Part shown: one piece after another, positions 43,674 to 53,313 of the stretch
How positions within the stretch are numbered: position 1 is the stretch's first letter
Layout: every line of letters starts with the position of its first letter
From: JAGVSR01 sp963786675
Lineage (GTDB): Bacteria > Pseudomonadota > Alphaproteobacteria > Rhizobiales > Hyphomicrobiaceae
Direction: 5' to 3'
Assembly: GCA_963786675.1 (NCBI GenBank)
Contig: CAWAZY010000004.1
Coordinates: forward strand, 496,001-560,000
Length of the DNA: 64,000 nucleotides
The notes under the pieces: generated by a model
What the model saw: only the letters and a program-made list of their open reading frames with translations
What the model was told of the DNA's origin: nothing
Database searches by the model: none
Translations under genes and position numbers: made by a program

Positions 43674-44336
43674 ATGGCCATGTTGAACAAGCCGGAATCG
43701 TCATCGGAGAAACGCGAAGCGATCGTCATCAAGAAGTATGCGAACCGGCGGCTCTACAATACCGAGACCAGCCAGTACGTGACGCTCGACGATCTTGCTG
43801 GGATGGTGCGTGCTGACAAGGACTTCGTTGTCTACGACGCAAAGTCGGGTGACGACCTCACGCACTCTGTTCTGACGCAGATCATCGTGGAGCAGGAAAG
43901 CCGCAGCGACGGCCAGAACCTCCTGCCGACGCCGTTCCTGCGCCAGCTCATCCGCTTCTACGACGATCAGATCGGCCGCATGGTGCCGAGCTATCTTCAG
44001 TTCAGCCTGGAAAACCTCGTCAAGGAGCAGGAGAAGATCCGCTCCCAGTTTACCGCGGCCTTCACTAATCCCGCCGCGGCGTTCGAGGCCTACCAGGAGC
44101 AGGCCCGCAAGAACATGGCGATGTTCGAGCAGGCGGTGTCCATGTGGACGTCGTTTGGCGCAGCAGCCCAACCCGGCATGCGGCCCCCGGGCGCCGCGCC
44201 TTCAGGGGATGCAACCTCGGAGACGGAAACCACTCCGGCGGCGGCAGGCGGCGAGCGGAACGAGATCTCCGAGCTGAAGTCGCAGCTGGACGCCATGCAG
44301 CGCAGCATCGAGCGTCTGACCAAGGACCGCGAATGA
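43674..44336 (+). CDS. phaR: polyhydroxyalkanoate synthesis regulator PhaR
   Basis: DNA-binding repressor that also binds PHB granules. The N-terminal IVIKKYANRRLYNTETSQYVTL is the PHB/PHA accumulation DNA-binding domain. RQLIRFYDDQIGRMVPSYL begins the PHB-binding domain. NMAMFEQAVSMW is the amphipathic C-terminal part, and the tail is helical. 220 residues. Divergent from phaA-phaB, which it probably regulates. Confidence 0.94.
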   Translation: MAMLNKPESSSEKREAIVIKKYANRRLYNTETSQYVTLDDLAGMVRADKDFVVYDAKSGDDLTHSVLTQIIVEQESRSDGQNLLPTPFLRQLIRFYDDQIGRMVPSYLQFSLENLVKEQEKIRSQFTAAFTNPAAAFEAYQEQARKNMAMFEQAVSMWTSFGAAAQPGMRPPGAAPSGDATSETETTPAAAGGERNEISELKSQLDAMQRSIERLTKDRE

Positions 44337-44430
44337 TCGGCCCGGCTTCAGCGGGCTGCATTTAGGTTTTATGGGGCAGCGGCGTGGCGGAGGGCGCGAT
44401 GGCTGCAATCCGCTTCGGCCCGCTGAGACT

Positions 44431-46195
44431 TCAGGACGACGATTTTGCCGCGTCGAACTCTTCAGGCGTCAGGGGTGCGCCATAGTGGAAGCCTTGCAGG
44501 TAGTCGATCCCCGCATCGGTGAGGAAGCGCACCGACGCCTCGTCGCCCACCCACTCAGCGACCGTCTGCAATTTGAAGGCGCGGGCCAGATCGACCATCG
44601 TGCGGATGAACGCCTGATCCGACGTATCGGCGGCTAGATCCTTCACAAACGCCCCGTCGATCTTGACCATGTCGACCTTGAGGGCCTTCAGGTTCTTGAA
44701 CGAAGTGTAACCGGCGCCGAAATCGTCGATGGCGATCCGGCAGCCGAGCGCGCGAAGGTCGTTGACGAAAGTCTTCGTCAATTCCAGATCATGGATCACG
44801 CTCGTCTCGGTGATCTCCACGATCATGCGGCTGGTCAGTGACCTGTCGCCGCCTGAAAGCCGTTTCAGCGCCGAAATCCAGTCGGGCTCGCTCGCCGTCA
44901 GGCTCGAGACGTTGACTGATAGCGTCAGTTCCGGATGCTTTTTGAGCAGATCGACGGAAAGTTCCAGCGTACGCTTGTCGATCAGACGCGACAGCCCGAG
45001 TTGCTCGACGACTTCTATGAACTGCCCCGCCGAGACGATCTCGCCGTCCGGACGCTCCATGCGCAAAAGACATTCGTAAATTGCCGGCTTGCCGCTCTTG
45101 GCGCAAACCATCGGCTGTAGCACGAGCCGCATGCGCCCGGCCTCGAGCGCACTGATCACTTCGTCGACCATGGCAACGTTGCGCTGCCGCGAGCGATCCA
45201 GCGCCGGATTGGGCTCATAGGGCACGAAGCCGTCCGACCGCTGGTATTTGGCGCGGTCGAGCGCTTGCAGCGAACAGCTCAAGGCGTGGTGCACCGTTTG
45301 AGCCTGGTCGAGTAGGACCACACCGCCGATGGCGACGGTCGCCTGGACCTGGATGCCACTGGTGCGGATCGCAAGTTCGCGGACCGCGCGCATGAAGCGG
45401 TCGGCTGCGATGGCCATCGCGCCTGGTCCGCAGTCATTCAAGATGACACCGAACTTGTTGGCGGAATAGCGGCCCAGGGTGTCGCCGCCACGCAGCTTGG
45501 ATTTGATGGCGTTGACCACCGCTGCGATGACGTCGTCGCCGACGTGGTGACCAAATGTTTCGTTGACCATCGAGAGGTTGTTGATGGCAACCATGAGGAA
45601 AGCAGCCGGCGTGTGTGAGCGTGCGCAACGGGCAATGACGGCATTGAGGGCATCGGTCAGGCGGGCGCGGTTCAGCTGTCCGGTCAGTTCGTCATGATCG
45701 TTGCGATACAGGAGCCTCTGCTCTTCGATGAAGCTGTCCGCGACCACGCGCAAGACACCCCGGGCCCGCACGGGACGGCCTTCCCGGTCCGGCCACCAGC
45801 GGCCGTGATCCTCGACCCAGATCGCAACGCCGCGCGCACCATGCGGCTGCAGGCGGTACTGGAGGCGATAGGGGAAGCCGGTGGCCGATAGCCCTGTCGA
45901 TGACGCCGGTGCGAATACGGACGCCCTCAGATCGGCATGCTCAGGCGCGATGAGCGCGTGGTACCGGGTGCCGGTGGCAATGTCTTCGGGCTTGTTGAGA
46001 CCCAGCACAGCAACGGCGTTGCTCTCCCAGTCGATACTGTCGGACGTGATATCCCACGTATAGGCCGTCTCATCGATCGCGGACAGGATTCCGACGAGAT
46101 CGAAGCCTTCCGAACTCGGTCAGCGGATCAAAGGCAATTTCGGCAGCGACTGCGGCCTTCGTGCCCGAACCGCCCGCTTTCTGGGATTGACTCAC
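44431..46195 (-). CDS. PAS-GGDEF-EAL cyclic-di-GMP protein, frameshifted as read
   Basis: A predicted 587-residue signalling protein after correction. The N-terminal PAS-like region (TAYTWDITSDSIDWE) is followed by a GGDEF domain whose active site reads R-Y-S-A-N-K-F, lacking GGDEF, so cyclase activity is unlikely. The EAL domain retains most catalytic residues: YECLLRME, NVSSL, ITETS, DDFGAGYTS, KIDGAFV and the final Q-G-F-H-Y-G. It may be a c-di-GMP phosphodiesterase or sensor. The true start is probably the GTG at 46195 (SVSQSQKAGG region). One extra base near 46109 separates the first ~29 codons from the rest. Confidence 0.8.
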
Positions 46196-46413
46196 GGACT
46201 TACCCGTCCCCACACACACCACAGCCAATACGAGCTGATCGCCGGCACGCAAAAGCCTCCGCGCCGGTATGGCTGCGGATACTCGATCCAAACTAGTTCC
46301 AAATTCCTAACAACATTTAAAATTTGCTTCGAATGGCAGTAAACGAACGAAAACGGCGCGCTGGAGACCAGCGCGCCGATTGGATGTCGAAAGAAACTGG
46401 AGCGAAACGCTGC

Positions 46414-46833
46414 TTAAGCGTCGGCACCGCCCAGGCCAATATCGCGCCGGGCAACGCGGATGCCGATTGTGAAGCCGGCAATCACATCGATCAGGCAAGC
46501 CATCATGAGCAGAAAGAACACTGACGTCGCAGCCTGCTGCACCATCAGAAATTCGACCAGGAAGGCGATGAAGACCAACATCGACAGGCCATGGTTCAGC
46601 ATCGAGGCCGTGCCCGTGTAGGTCGCCTTAACGATTTCGATGAACAGCACGACCATGGCGATAAGTAGCAGGACATCGCCCCAGGTCAGCTTCCAGATGC
46701 CACCGCTCAACATCGTGATGCCGTCGCCCACCAGCGAGCCGCCACCATCAACATTGAAGTTGATGCCAATGAGCGTCAACAAGTTGTAGAGAACAAACGG
46801 AATGATGGTCAGCGGAAGAGCAGCAAGCGACAT
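46414..46833 (-). CDS. small integral membrane protein of unknown function
   Basis: A predicted 139-residue protein with about four membrane segments (LPLTIIPFVLYNLLTLIGI, GDVLLLIAMVVLFIEIV, MLVFIAFLVEFLMVQ, FFLLMMACLIDVIAGFTIGI). The clear conservation-like pattern suggests a real family, but I do not recognise it. Strong ribosome site (gggagaa). It lies downstream of rpmF on the same strand. Confidence 0.75.
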   Translation of the reverse strand: MSLAALPLTIIPFVLYNLLTLIGINFNVDGGGSLVGDGITMLSGGIWKLTWGDVLLLIAMVVLFIEIVKATYTGTASMLNHGLSMLVFIAFLVEFLMVQQAATSVFFLLMMACLIDVIAGFTIGIRVARRDIGLGGADA

Positions 46834-46957
46834 AGGTTTCTCCCTTTGGCAGTCGAACCCCGCGAAACGGGCCCCGAGCCCTGTTACGACTTAGCCTCCG
46901 ATACCGACGGCATCATGTCTTTTCCTGCGTTTCAGCCGGTAGGGCCAGAACGGATGC

Positions 46958-47143
46958 TTACGCCTCGGCCTTCGGCGTGAGGATCTGACGGCCACGATAC
47001 TTGCCCGTCTTGAGGTCGATGTGGTGCGGACGGCGGCGCTCGCCGCTTTCCTTGTCTTCGACATACGACGGGCGCGTGAGGGCGTCATGGGAACGGCGCT
47101 GGCCGGTCTTCATGCGCGAAACTTTCTTGCGAGGTACTGCCAT
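46958..47143 (-). CDS. rpmF: 50S ribosomal protein L32
   Basis: A 61-residue L32: MAVPRKKVSRMKTGQRRSHDAL, then RRPHHIDLKTGKYRGRQIL. It lacks the cysteine zinc motif, as in other alphaproteobacterial L32. The ATG at 47143 is clear although the open frame extends upstream. Its usual neighbours (plsX, yceD) are not here. mtgA lies upstream on the same strand, an order known in Rhizobiales. Confidence 0.95.
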   Translation of the reverse strand: MAVPRKKVSRMKTGQRRSHDALTRPSYVEDKESGERRRPHHIDLKTGKYRGRQILTPKAEA

Positions 47144-47317
47144 GGTCCTGAACTCCGATAGTGCGTGATGAGGCCGTCCGCCGCCGAAAAGAAGCTGTAA
47201 ACCTCTGAATATACGGCTGAAAACCTGAATTTGACCGGTCCGGAGCCGCCGCGGACGCACACAATGGCGCGTTGCGGCAGGGCTAACCCAGACCACAGAG
47301 GGCGCCTTATACTATAA

Positions 47318-48238
47318 TCAGGGTGCCGCGCCAGCCCTCTTCTTCACCGAAGTCTCCCAATCGCCCGCCCGTTTCTCACGGCGCGGCGGCATGGCGCAGT
47401 CTGCCACCGACGGGCCGGCCGCCCGCATCCGGGATTGGATGACCGTGGCCTTGCGCGCGGTCCGCGGACCCGGGTCGCCCGCGTCGCGGATCATCGGATT
47501 GGGGAGGGACGCCGCTAGCAGGGCCGCTTCACGTTCGCTGAGTTTCGAGGCCGGTTTGGAGAAGTGGTGCCGCGCCGCGGCTTCGGCGCCGAAAATGCCC
47601 GGTCCCCACTCCGCGATGTTCAAGTAGATTTCGAGCATCCGGCTCTTGGGCCAGACCGCCTCGGCAACCACCGTCAAGGGGATCTCGATCGCCTTGCGGA
47701 CGTAACTTTTCGACTGGGTCAGAAACAAGTTCTTGATGACCTGCATGGAGATCGTGCTAGCGCCGCGGGGAATGCCGTTCCCAGCTTTCTCAATCGCCTG
47801 CTCGATGGCCTCAAGGTCGACTCCGTAGTGGTCGCAGAAGCCCCAATCTTCCGACACGACGACTGCCCGCAGCAGATTGGGCGAAATGTCCTCGATCGGC
47901 ACCCACGTGCGGCTGAGTTCCGTTCCCGTGAGCCACTGATAGACCATGAGCGTCGATGCCGGTGGTGCAATGAACCGGTAGAGCAGGATCAGTATCAGCA
48001 CGATGCCAATGTATCCTGCGAAGACCATCGCCGCCATTCGCGCCGCCCACCATGCCCGATCCCGCCACGTGGACCCGGCCGCCGCAGATACAGGGCTATC
48101 CGCACGCTCGGCAACTTCGGCCCGGACTGCTGCAGCATCAACGGTATGCTCCGGCATCGCCTGGACCGGAGCGTCATCGACGAGCCAGAACCTCCGGAGC
48201 GGGATGGCCAGTTTCAGGTTCCGAGACTTTGGGCTCAA
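47318..48238 (-). CDS. mtgA: monofunctional peptidoglycan glycosyltransferase MtgA
   Basis: Polymerises lipid II glycan strands in the periplasm. GT51 motifs: VVSEDWGFCDHYGVDLEAI (motif 1, catalytic Glu), RGASTISMQVIKNLFL (motif 2), KAIEIPLTVVAEAVWPKSRMLEIYLNIAEWG (motifs 3-4). One membrane helix near residues 70-90. 306 residues as read. The N-terminus before the helix may be longer: an upstream frame joins near 48180 if one base is removed. Confidence 0.9.
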   Translation of the reverse strand: MSPKSRNLKLAIPLRRFWLVDDAPVQAMPEHTVDAAAVRAEVAERADSPVSAAAGSTWRDRAWWAARMAAMVFAGYIGIVLILILLYRFIAPPASTLMVYQWLTGTELSRTWVPIEDISPNLLRAVVVSEDWGFCDHYGVDLEAIEQAIEKAGNGIPRGASTISMQVIKNLFLTQSKSYVRKAIEIPLTVVAEAVWPKSRMLEIYLNIAEWGPGIFGAEAAARHHFSKPASKLSEREAALLAASLPNPMIRDAGDPGPRTARKATVIQSRMRAAGPSVADCAMPPRREKRAGDWETSVKKRAGAAP

Positions 48239-48599
48239 TGACTTTGGGTTCTGGCGGTTGCGTCACCTTCGCGTCGTCGAAGCCCGCAACGGGCAGCACG
48301 GGTTCGATTCGGACGGCACCGGTTGTCAGCTGAAGCAAGGTAATGCGCGCGAGGTTTTCATCGGGTTCGCCGGCTGTGCCTGCCAATGGCACCGAGTTCA
48401 CCGGCGTGGAGCCCGAGCATGCGCCGGTTGCGGGATGCGCCACGCCCGCCTCGTCAGCGATCCTGCGAACGGCTGCGGAAATCAGCACGGACAGCGCGTC
48501 CTCCGCCGCATGGGCGTGGGCGGCCGGATCCGTCCCGCTGGGCGCTGGCTTAACAGCGCCCGCCGCCGCCGGCGTATCGTCCGGAGGATCTGGCGTCAT
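48174..48599 (-). CDS. possible N-terminal extension of MtgA or separate small protein
   Basis: A Pro/Ala/acidic-rich frame (PPEPKVIEPKVSEPE) on the same strand, overlapping the mtgA start by about 65 bp. Removing one base near 48180 would join it to DDAPVQAMPEH of mtgA, giving a protein with a 120-residue disordered cytoplasmic head. It could also be a separate or spurious frame. Confidence 0.3.
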   Translation of the reverse strand: MTPDPPDDTPAAAGAVKPAPSGTDPAAHAHAAEDALSVLISAAVRRIADEAGVAHPATGACSGSTPVNSVPLAGTAGEPDENLARITLLQLTTGAVRIEPVLPVAGFDDAKVTQPPEPKVIEPKVSEPETGHPAPEVLARR

Positions 48600-48801
48600 C
48601 GGGTCGTCTGGCGCCGAAGTCACGTCGGCAAGTCCCCCTCGTAGATCTGCGCCTGTACCACGCCCCGTCCAAGTCACGGATGGATGCCTGGGATCTCAGA
48701 ATTCGAAGCTGATCGCTCCCCGCTCGCCTCGACCCTTGCCGGCATGATAAGCGTTCCGTCCCATTCGCCCAGTGCCAACATGCCGACTAGGTAATTTGTC
48801 C

Positions 48802-49719
48802 ATGTCGTTCGCGCAAAGCCTCGCCCGCTCGGCGGCTCTCGTCGAGGGTGAACTCGACGTGCTACTCAGCGAAAAATCTCTTATTGGCGAGGCACCTGCG
48901 CCCCAGGCGGGACGTTTGATCGCGGCCATGCGCCATGCGGTTCTCGGGGGCGGCAAGCGCGTACGTCCGTTGCTGGTCGTCGAAAGTGCGGCCCTATTCG
49001 GCCTTTCGGCCCGCGATGCGGCGGGCACGGCGGCGGCCCTGGAACTCATCCACTGCTATTCGCTGGCCCATGACGACCTGCCCGCCATGGACAATGACGC
49101 TCTGCGGCGCGGCCAGCCCACCGTGTGGACGGCCTATGACGAATGGACCGCCATTCTCGCGGGCGATGCGCTTCTGACGCTCGCATTCGACGTCCTGGCC
49201 CGCGAAACGACGCATCCTGATCCCAGCGTGCGCGTGGCTCTGATCGGTTCTCTCGCGCGCGCCGCCGGTGCCGCGGGTATGGTTGGCGGCCAAGCCCTCG
49301 ATCTCATGGCTGACAAGCTGGGCGACCCGGCAGTTGCAACGACAGATCACGTGCGCCGGTTGCAGGCCATGAAGACGGGCGCGCTTCTCGTCCATGCGTG
49401 CGAGGCTGGCGCCATTCTCGGCCGGGCGGGTGACAGCGAACTTAAAGCCCTCAACGATTACGGGTCCGCCCTTGGTCTCGCCTTCCAGATCGCGGACGAT
49501 CTGCTTGATGCGGAAGGCGATGCGGCCGTCGTCGGCAAGGCGGTCGCCAAGGATGCGGCGGCGAACAAGGCGACGCTTGTCTCGCTGATGGGGATCGATG
49601 CCGCGCGGCGCATGCTGGTGGAGACGGAAGCATCGGCGCTTGCGGCCTTGGAACCATTCGGCAGCAAGGCGGACACCCTGCGTCAGGCCGCGCGCTTCGT
49701 TGTCGCGCGGCGCAGCTGA
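48802..49719 (+). CDS. ispA: farnesyl diphosphate synthase (polyprenyl synthetase)
   Basis: Condenses IPP with allylic diphosphates to form farnesyl diphosphate. First aspartate-rich motif YSLAHDDLPAMDND and second AFQIADDLLDAEGD. GGGKRVRPLLV binds IPP. The two residues inside DDLPAMDND resemble bacterial FPP synthases. 305 residues from the ATG at 48802; an upstream GTG exists but the conserved start is here. Confidence 0.9.
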   Translation: MSFAQSLARSAALVEGELDVLLSEKSLIGEAPAPQAGRLIAAMRHAVLGGGKRVRPLLVVESAALFGLSARDAAGTAAALELIHCYSLAHDDLPAMDNDALRRGQPTVWTAYDEWTAILAGDALLTLAFDVLARETTHPDPSVRVALIGSLARAAGAAGMVGGQALDLMADKLGDPAVATTDHVRRLQAMKTGALLVHACEAGAILGRAGDSELKALNDYGSALGLAFQIADDLLDAEGDAAVVGKAVAKDAAANKATLVSLMGIDAARRMLVETEASALAALEPFGSKADTLRQAARFVVARRS

Positions 49720-49746
49720 GCCGTAGGCGCGCCGAGCAGGCGCGTT

Positions 49747-50400
49747 CTAAGGCGTCCAGGCGAGGAAGTTGCCAATCAGTCCAAGACCGAGCGACTGGCT
49801 CTTCTCGGGATGGAACTGCGTGCCGGCGATGTTGCCCCGAGCAACCAGCGCCGTGACGGGCCCGCCGTATTCCGTCTCGGCAACGACGTCGTCCCGGTCG
49901 GCCGCTGCCAGATGATAGGAATGGACGAAATACGCATGCAGCCCGTTCGGCCCCGTTGACAGGCCATCGAGCAAGGCGTGCGGACGCAGGGCGGTCAACG
50001 TATTCCAGCCCATATGCGGAATTTTCAGGTTGAGATCGGACGGCGTGATCGCGCGAACTTCGCCGCCGATCCAATCCAAGCCTTCGCTGACGCCATGTTC
50101 CAGTCCGCGCGTGGCGAGCAACTGCATGCCGACACAAATGCCCAGGAACGGACGGCCGTTCTCGCGCACCGCGACGTGCAACGCCTCCACCATCCCCGGG
50201 ACCGCTTCGAGACCGTGCTTGCAATCCGCGAATGCACCGACACCCGGCAGCACCACGCGATCCGCGCGCCGCACCACGTCCGGATCGGATGTCACAAGGA
50301 TTTCGCGTGCCGACGGCCCTTCGCGCGCCGCACGTTCGAATGCCTTGGCCGCCGAATGCAAATTTCCGGAGCCGTAATCAATGATGGCCACACGTTGCAT
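49747..50400 (-). CDS. hisH: imidazole glycerol phosphate synthase, glutamine amidotransferase subunit HisH
   Basis: Supplies ammonia to HisF in histidine synthesis. Oxyanion and nucleophile: FLGICVGMQLLATRG (Cys), His-Glu in GTQFHPEKSQSLG. IIDYGSGNLHSA begins the fold. 217 residues. Its partner HisF is 10 kb away at 60740, and HisA is not in the window. It follows the DUF2628 and hisB genes on the same strand. Confidence 0.93.
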   Translation of the reverse strand: MQRVAIIDYGSGNLHSAAKAFERAAREGPSAREILVTSDPDVVRRADRVVLPGVGAFADCKHGLEAVPGMVEALHVAVRENGRPFLGICVGMQLLATRGLEHGVSEGLDWIGGEVRAITPSDLNLKIPHMGWNTLTALRPHALLDGLSTGPNGLHAYFVHSYHLAAADRDDVVAETEYGGPVTALVARGNIAGTQFHPEKSQSLGLGLIGNFLAWTP

Positions 50401-50409
50401 GGAAACGCG

Positions 50410-50874
50410 TCAGGCTCCGACGCCGAGCATACGGCGCCAACCGGACGGCGGCGGCGACGCCTCATGCGAGAAGCCCGAAATCATCGGCTGCTCCGCCAGC
50501 CACGTCTCGAAGAACCGCCGCTCGCATTCGTGCGCGTTACGGCCACTGACCGTGCCAATCTCCGTCCAGCCACGATAGGTCAGCCATCCGCGCTCGATGG
50601 AGGAGGCTTCAAACCCGGCGAAGATATTGAGGGCCAGTATACCGATCATGGTCCATTGCTGATCGGCCCCAAACGCCGATAGGGCGGCCGAAAGACACAG
50701 CGCAGCCGCCGCATAGAGCGCCAGTCCGAACCACTGCCCCTTCAGCGCGAAGTAAAAGGGCGAGAACAGCGCGGCGCCCCAGGAGAAGCCGTCCTTGATG
50801 AATTCCAGGGCCTGCGCCCGGTCGAGACGGTCGGCCGGAGGCTCAGGTGGCTCATGCACCGTGTAGACGTTCAC
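50410..50874 (-). CDS. DUF2628 membrane protein
   Basis: A predicted 154-residue protein from a GTG at 50874 (NVYTVHEPPEPPADR). FIKDGFSWGAALFSPFYFALKGQWFGLALY is the DUF2628 signature, with two to three membrane segments. Function unknown. It is regularly found between hisB and hisH in Rhizobiales. The open frame continues to 50913, but this start fits better. Confidence 0.8.
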   Translation of the reverse strand: MNVYTVHEPPEPPADRLDRAQALEFIKDGFSWGAALFSPFYFALKGQWFGLALYAAAALCLSAALSAFGADQQWTMIGILALNIFAGFEASSIERGWLTYRGWTEIGTVSGRNAHECERRFFETWLAEQPMISGFSHEASPPPSGWRRMLGVGA

Positions 50875-50909
50875 GACGTTGTTGTCCTTTGCGCGAACCA
50901 GGAGCCAAA

Positions 50910-51506
50910 TCATACGCTAAGTGTTCCCTTTGTCGACGGTACTCGGCCCGCTTGCCGTGGATCGGCGCAATGGCCAGACGCAAGGCACGCGCCAAGTCCT
51001 TTGAAACATGTCTCGACAATGTGGTGGTTGTTATCGCCGTAGAGATTCTGGATGTGCAGCGTGATACCGGCGTTTTGTGCAAACGCTTGGAACCATTCAC
51101 GAAAAAGTTCCGTGTCCATCTCACCCAGCTTGTCCCGGGTAAACGTAACATTCCAAATGAGATACGGCCGTCCGGACACGTCCACGGCAACGCGCGTCAG
51201 CGTTTCGTCCATCGGCAGATGCACGTCCGCGTAGCGCGAGATCCCGGTCTTGTCGCCCAGGGCCTTGGCCACGAGTTGACCCAGGACGATGCCCGAATCC
51301 TCCGTCGTGTGGTGAAAATCGACGTGCAGGTCGCCCTTCGCCACAAGCTTGATATCGATCAGCGCGTGCCGGGAGAGCTGCTCCAGCATGTGGTCCAGAA
51401 ATCCGATACCGGTCTGAATATCGAAGACCCCGGTGCCGTCCAGATCGATGGCCGCGGTGATCTCGGTTTCCTTGGTCTTGCGCGAAAGGGATGCCTGGCG
51501 CTTCAC
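50910..51506 (-). CDS. hisB: imidazoleglycerol-phosphate dehydratase HisB, with a local frameshifted patch
   Basis: Sixth step of histidine synthesis. Manganese-binding histidines in IGFLDHMLEQLSRHA, DLHVDFHHTTEDSGI and NNHHIVETCFKGL. 198 residues from the GTG at 51506. Near the C-terminus the read sequence GACLASGHCA replaces the expected ARALRLAIA: an extra base near 50995 and a missing base near 50965 compensate. The ending DPRQAGRVPSTKGTL is back in frame. Confidence 0.9.
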   Translation of the reverse strand: MKRQASLSRKTKETEITAAIDLDGTGVFDIQTGIGFLDHMLEQLSRHALIDIKLVAKGDLHVDFHHTTEDSGIVLGQLVAKALGDKTGISRYADVHLPMDETLTRVAVDVSGRPYLIWNVTFTRDKLGEMDTELFREWFQAFAQNAGITLHIQNLYGDNNHHIVETCFKGLGACLASGHCADPRQAGRVPSTKGTLSV

Positions 51507-51677
51507 GGGTCGTCCTCGAGCCGGCCGGAGCGGGCACGGACCCCGCGTCCGCACCCTCCAACCGATTGTCCCGATCTAGCAGTCTTTGCGGGTCCATTCC
51601 AGCACCGCACCGCCCTAATTGCGCCAGGTAAGCCTTTCTTGATTTACAGACGCCCCCCGCCTAGATCAGTGGATCAT

Positions 51678-52240
51678 ATGAGCACACATTCCCAACCCGC
51701 CGGCGTCCCAACCTGGCACGGCACGACCATTCTGACCGTCCGCAAGGAGGGGCGCGTGGTCATTGCCGGCGATGGCCAAGTGAGCCTTGGCCAGACCGTC
51801 ATCAAGGCCAACGCGAAAAAGGTGCGCAGGCTGGGGCGTGGCGACGTCATCGGCGGTTTCGCCGGCGCGACGGCGGATGCCTTCACGTTGTTCGAACGGC
51901 TCGAAGCCAAGATCGAACTCTACCCGGGCAACTCGCACGGGCCGCCGTGGAACTGGCCAAGGATTGGCGCACGGACCGCTACCTGCGCCGCCTCGAAGCC
52001 ATGATGCTCGTGGCGGACAAGAGCACCACCCTCGTCCTGACCGGCACAGGCGACGTTCTGGAACCCGAAGCCCATGTCATGGGTATCGGATCGGGCGGCA
52101 TGTACGCACTGGCCGCTGCCCGCGCGCTGATCGACCAGCCGCTGACCGCCGAAGAGATCGCACGGCGCGCTATGGGCATCGCCGCAGACATCTGCGTCTA
52201 CACCAACACGAACCTCATCGTGGAAAGTCTCGAAGCATGA
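51678..52240 (+). CDS. hslV: ATP-dependent protease subunit HslV, frameshifted as read
   Basis: Proteolytic core of HslUV. The N-terminal catalytic threonine is T16, exposed after cleavage (HGTTILTVRK). VIAGDGQVSLG, GFAGATADAFTLFERLE and AVELAKDWRTDRYLRRLEAMM are family blocks. The last lies in another frame. One missing base near 51926 (ccggg for ccgggg, giving PGQLARAAVE when restored) explains this. Corrected size is 187 residues. It is overlapped by the following membrane-protein gene. Confidence 0.9.
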
Positions 52241-53313
52241 TTTCCGAAGATGCGCTGTCGACAGCGGTCGAGCGCGGCATTCTCACGTCCGAGCAAGCCG
52301 TACGCCTGAAAGAACTCGAGGACGCACGCACCGCGAACGGCGCCGAGCCCGAAGACGCTGAAAAGCTGCGCTTCATCGCTGGCTTCGGCGATATTTTCGT
52401 AACCCTCGGGATCGTCTTGTTTCTAGGTGCCGCCGGATACTTCCTTGATCAACTGGCCGGATCCTTCGCCGTTGGCGCAGGCCTGGCGGTCGCCTCCTGG
52501 GCGCTGGCGGAATTCTTCACGCGGCAGCGGCGCATGGCGCTGCCCAGCATTGTTCTGCTGATCGCCTTCGCGACCGCCTGCTTTCTGTTTTGGTCCAGCG
52601 CGATTCAAACACTCCAGTTCGGTCCACAATCCGGTCCGCCGGCCGGTCCGATCGGCAAATTCCAGGGCGATACGCTGGCGTTCGGGACAGGCAGCTTGAT
52701 CGCCATCTTATGCGTCGCCCTGCACTATCGCCGGTTCGGCGTTCCAATCACAATCGCGGCAGGTGCGGCCCTCGCGGGCCTGGCCTTCATCTCGCTCGTG
52801 TCCGCCATTGCGCCTGAACTCCTGGCACGGTGGATCAACATTTTCGCCTTTGGGCTCGGTCTGGCATTTTTCGCCCTCGCCATGCGGTTCGACATGTCCG
52901 ATCCCGAGCGCGTGACGCGCCGGACCGACATCGCGTTCTGGCTGCACCTGCTCGCCGCACCGCTGATCGTGCATCCGCTGGTGTCGGGGCTGTCGTCCGC
53001 GACGCCGTCCCTTTCAATTGAGAATGCGATGGCCATTTTGGCCTTGTTCTTCGCCCTTGGCGCCGTGGCGGTATTGATCGACCGGCGCGCCCTTCTCGTC
53101 TCAGGTCTCGTCTACGCCGGGACCGCCTTTGCCGTGCTCCTGCGCGAAACGGGCGTCACCGGCAACACCGCGCCGCTCACCCTCCTTGTCCTGGGAGCCT
53201 TTGTACTCCTGCTCAGCGCCGGCTGGCGTCCGCTGCGAACGTCTCTGATCAGACTGCTACCCGGGGATCTCGCCCGCCGGCTGCCCCATCCCATGAGTTC
53301 GATGTCCCCATGA
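52237..53313 (+). CDS. multipass membrane protein between hslV and hslU
   Basis: A predicted 358-residue protein with a short soluble head (LTSEQAVRLKELEDA, DUF2157-like) and about ten membrane segments. Overlaps hslV (atga) and hslU (atga at 53310), so it is translated as part of the hslVU operon. I do not know its function. The DUF2157 assignment is by eye. Confidence 0.75.
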   Translation: MISEDALSTAVERGILTSEQAVRLKELEDARTANGAEPEDAEKLRFIAGFGDIFVTLGIVLFLGAAGYFLDQLAGSFAVGAGLAVASWALAEFFTRQRRMALPSIVLLIAFATACFLFWSSAIQTLQFGPQSGPPAGPIGKFQGDTLAFGTGSLIAILCVALHYRRFGVPITIAAGAALAGLAFISLVSAIAPELLARWINIFAFGLGLAFFALAMRFDMSDPERVTRRTDIAFWLHLLAAPLIVHPLVSGLSSATPSLSIENAMAILALFFALGAVAVLIDRRALLVSGLVYAGTAFAVLLRETGVTGNTAPLTLLVLGAFVLLLSAGWRPLRTSLIRLLPGDLARRLPHPMSSMSP

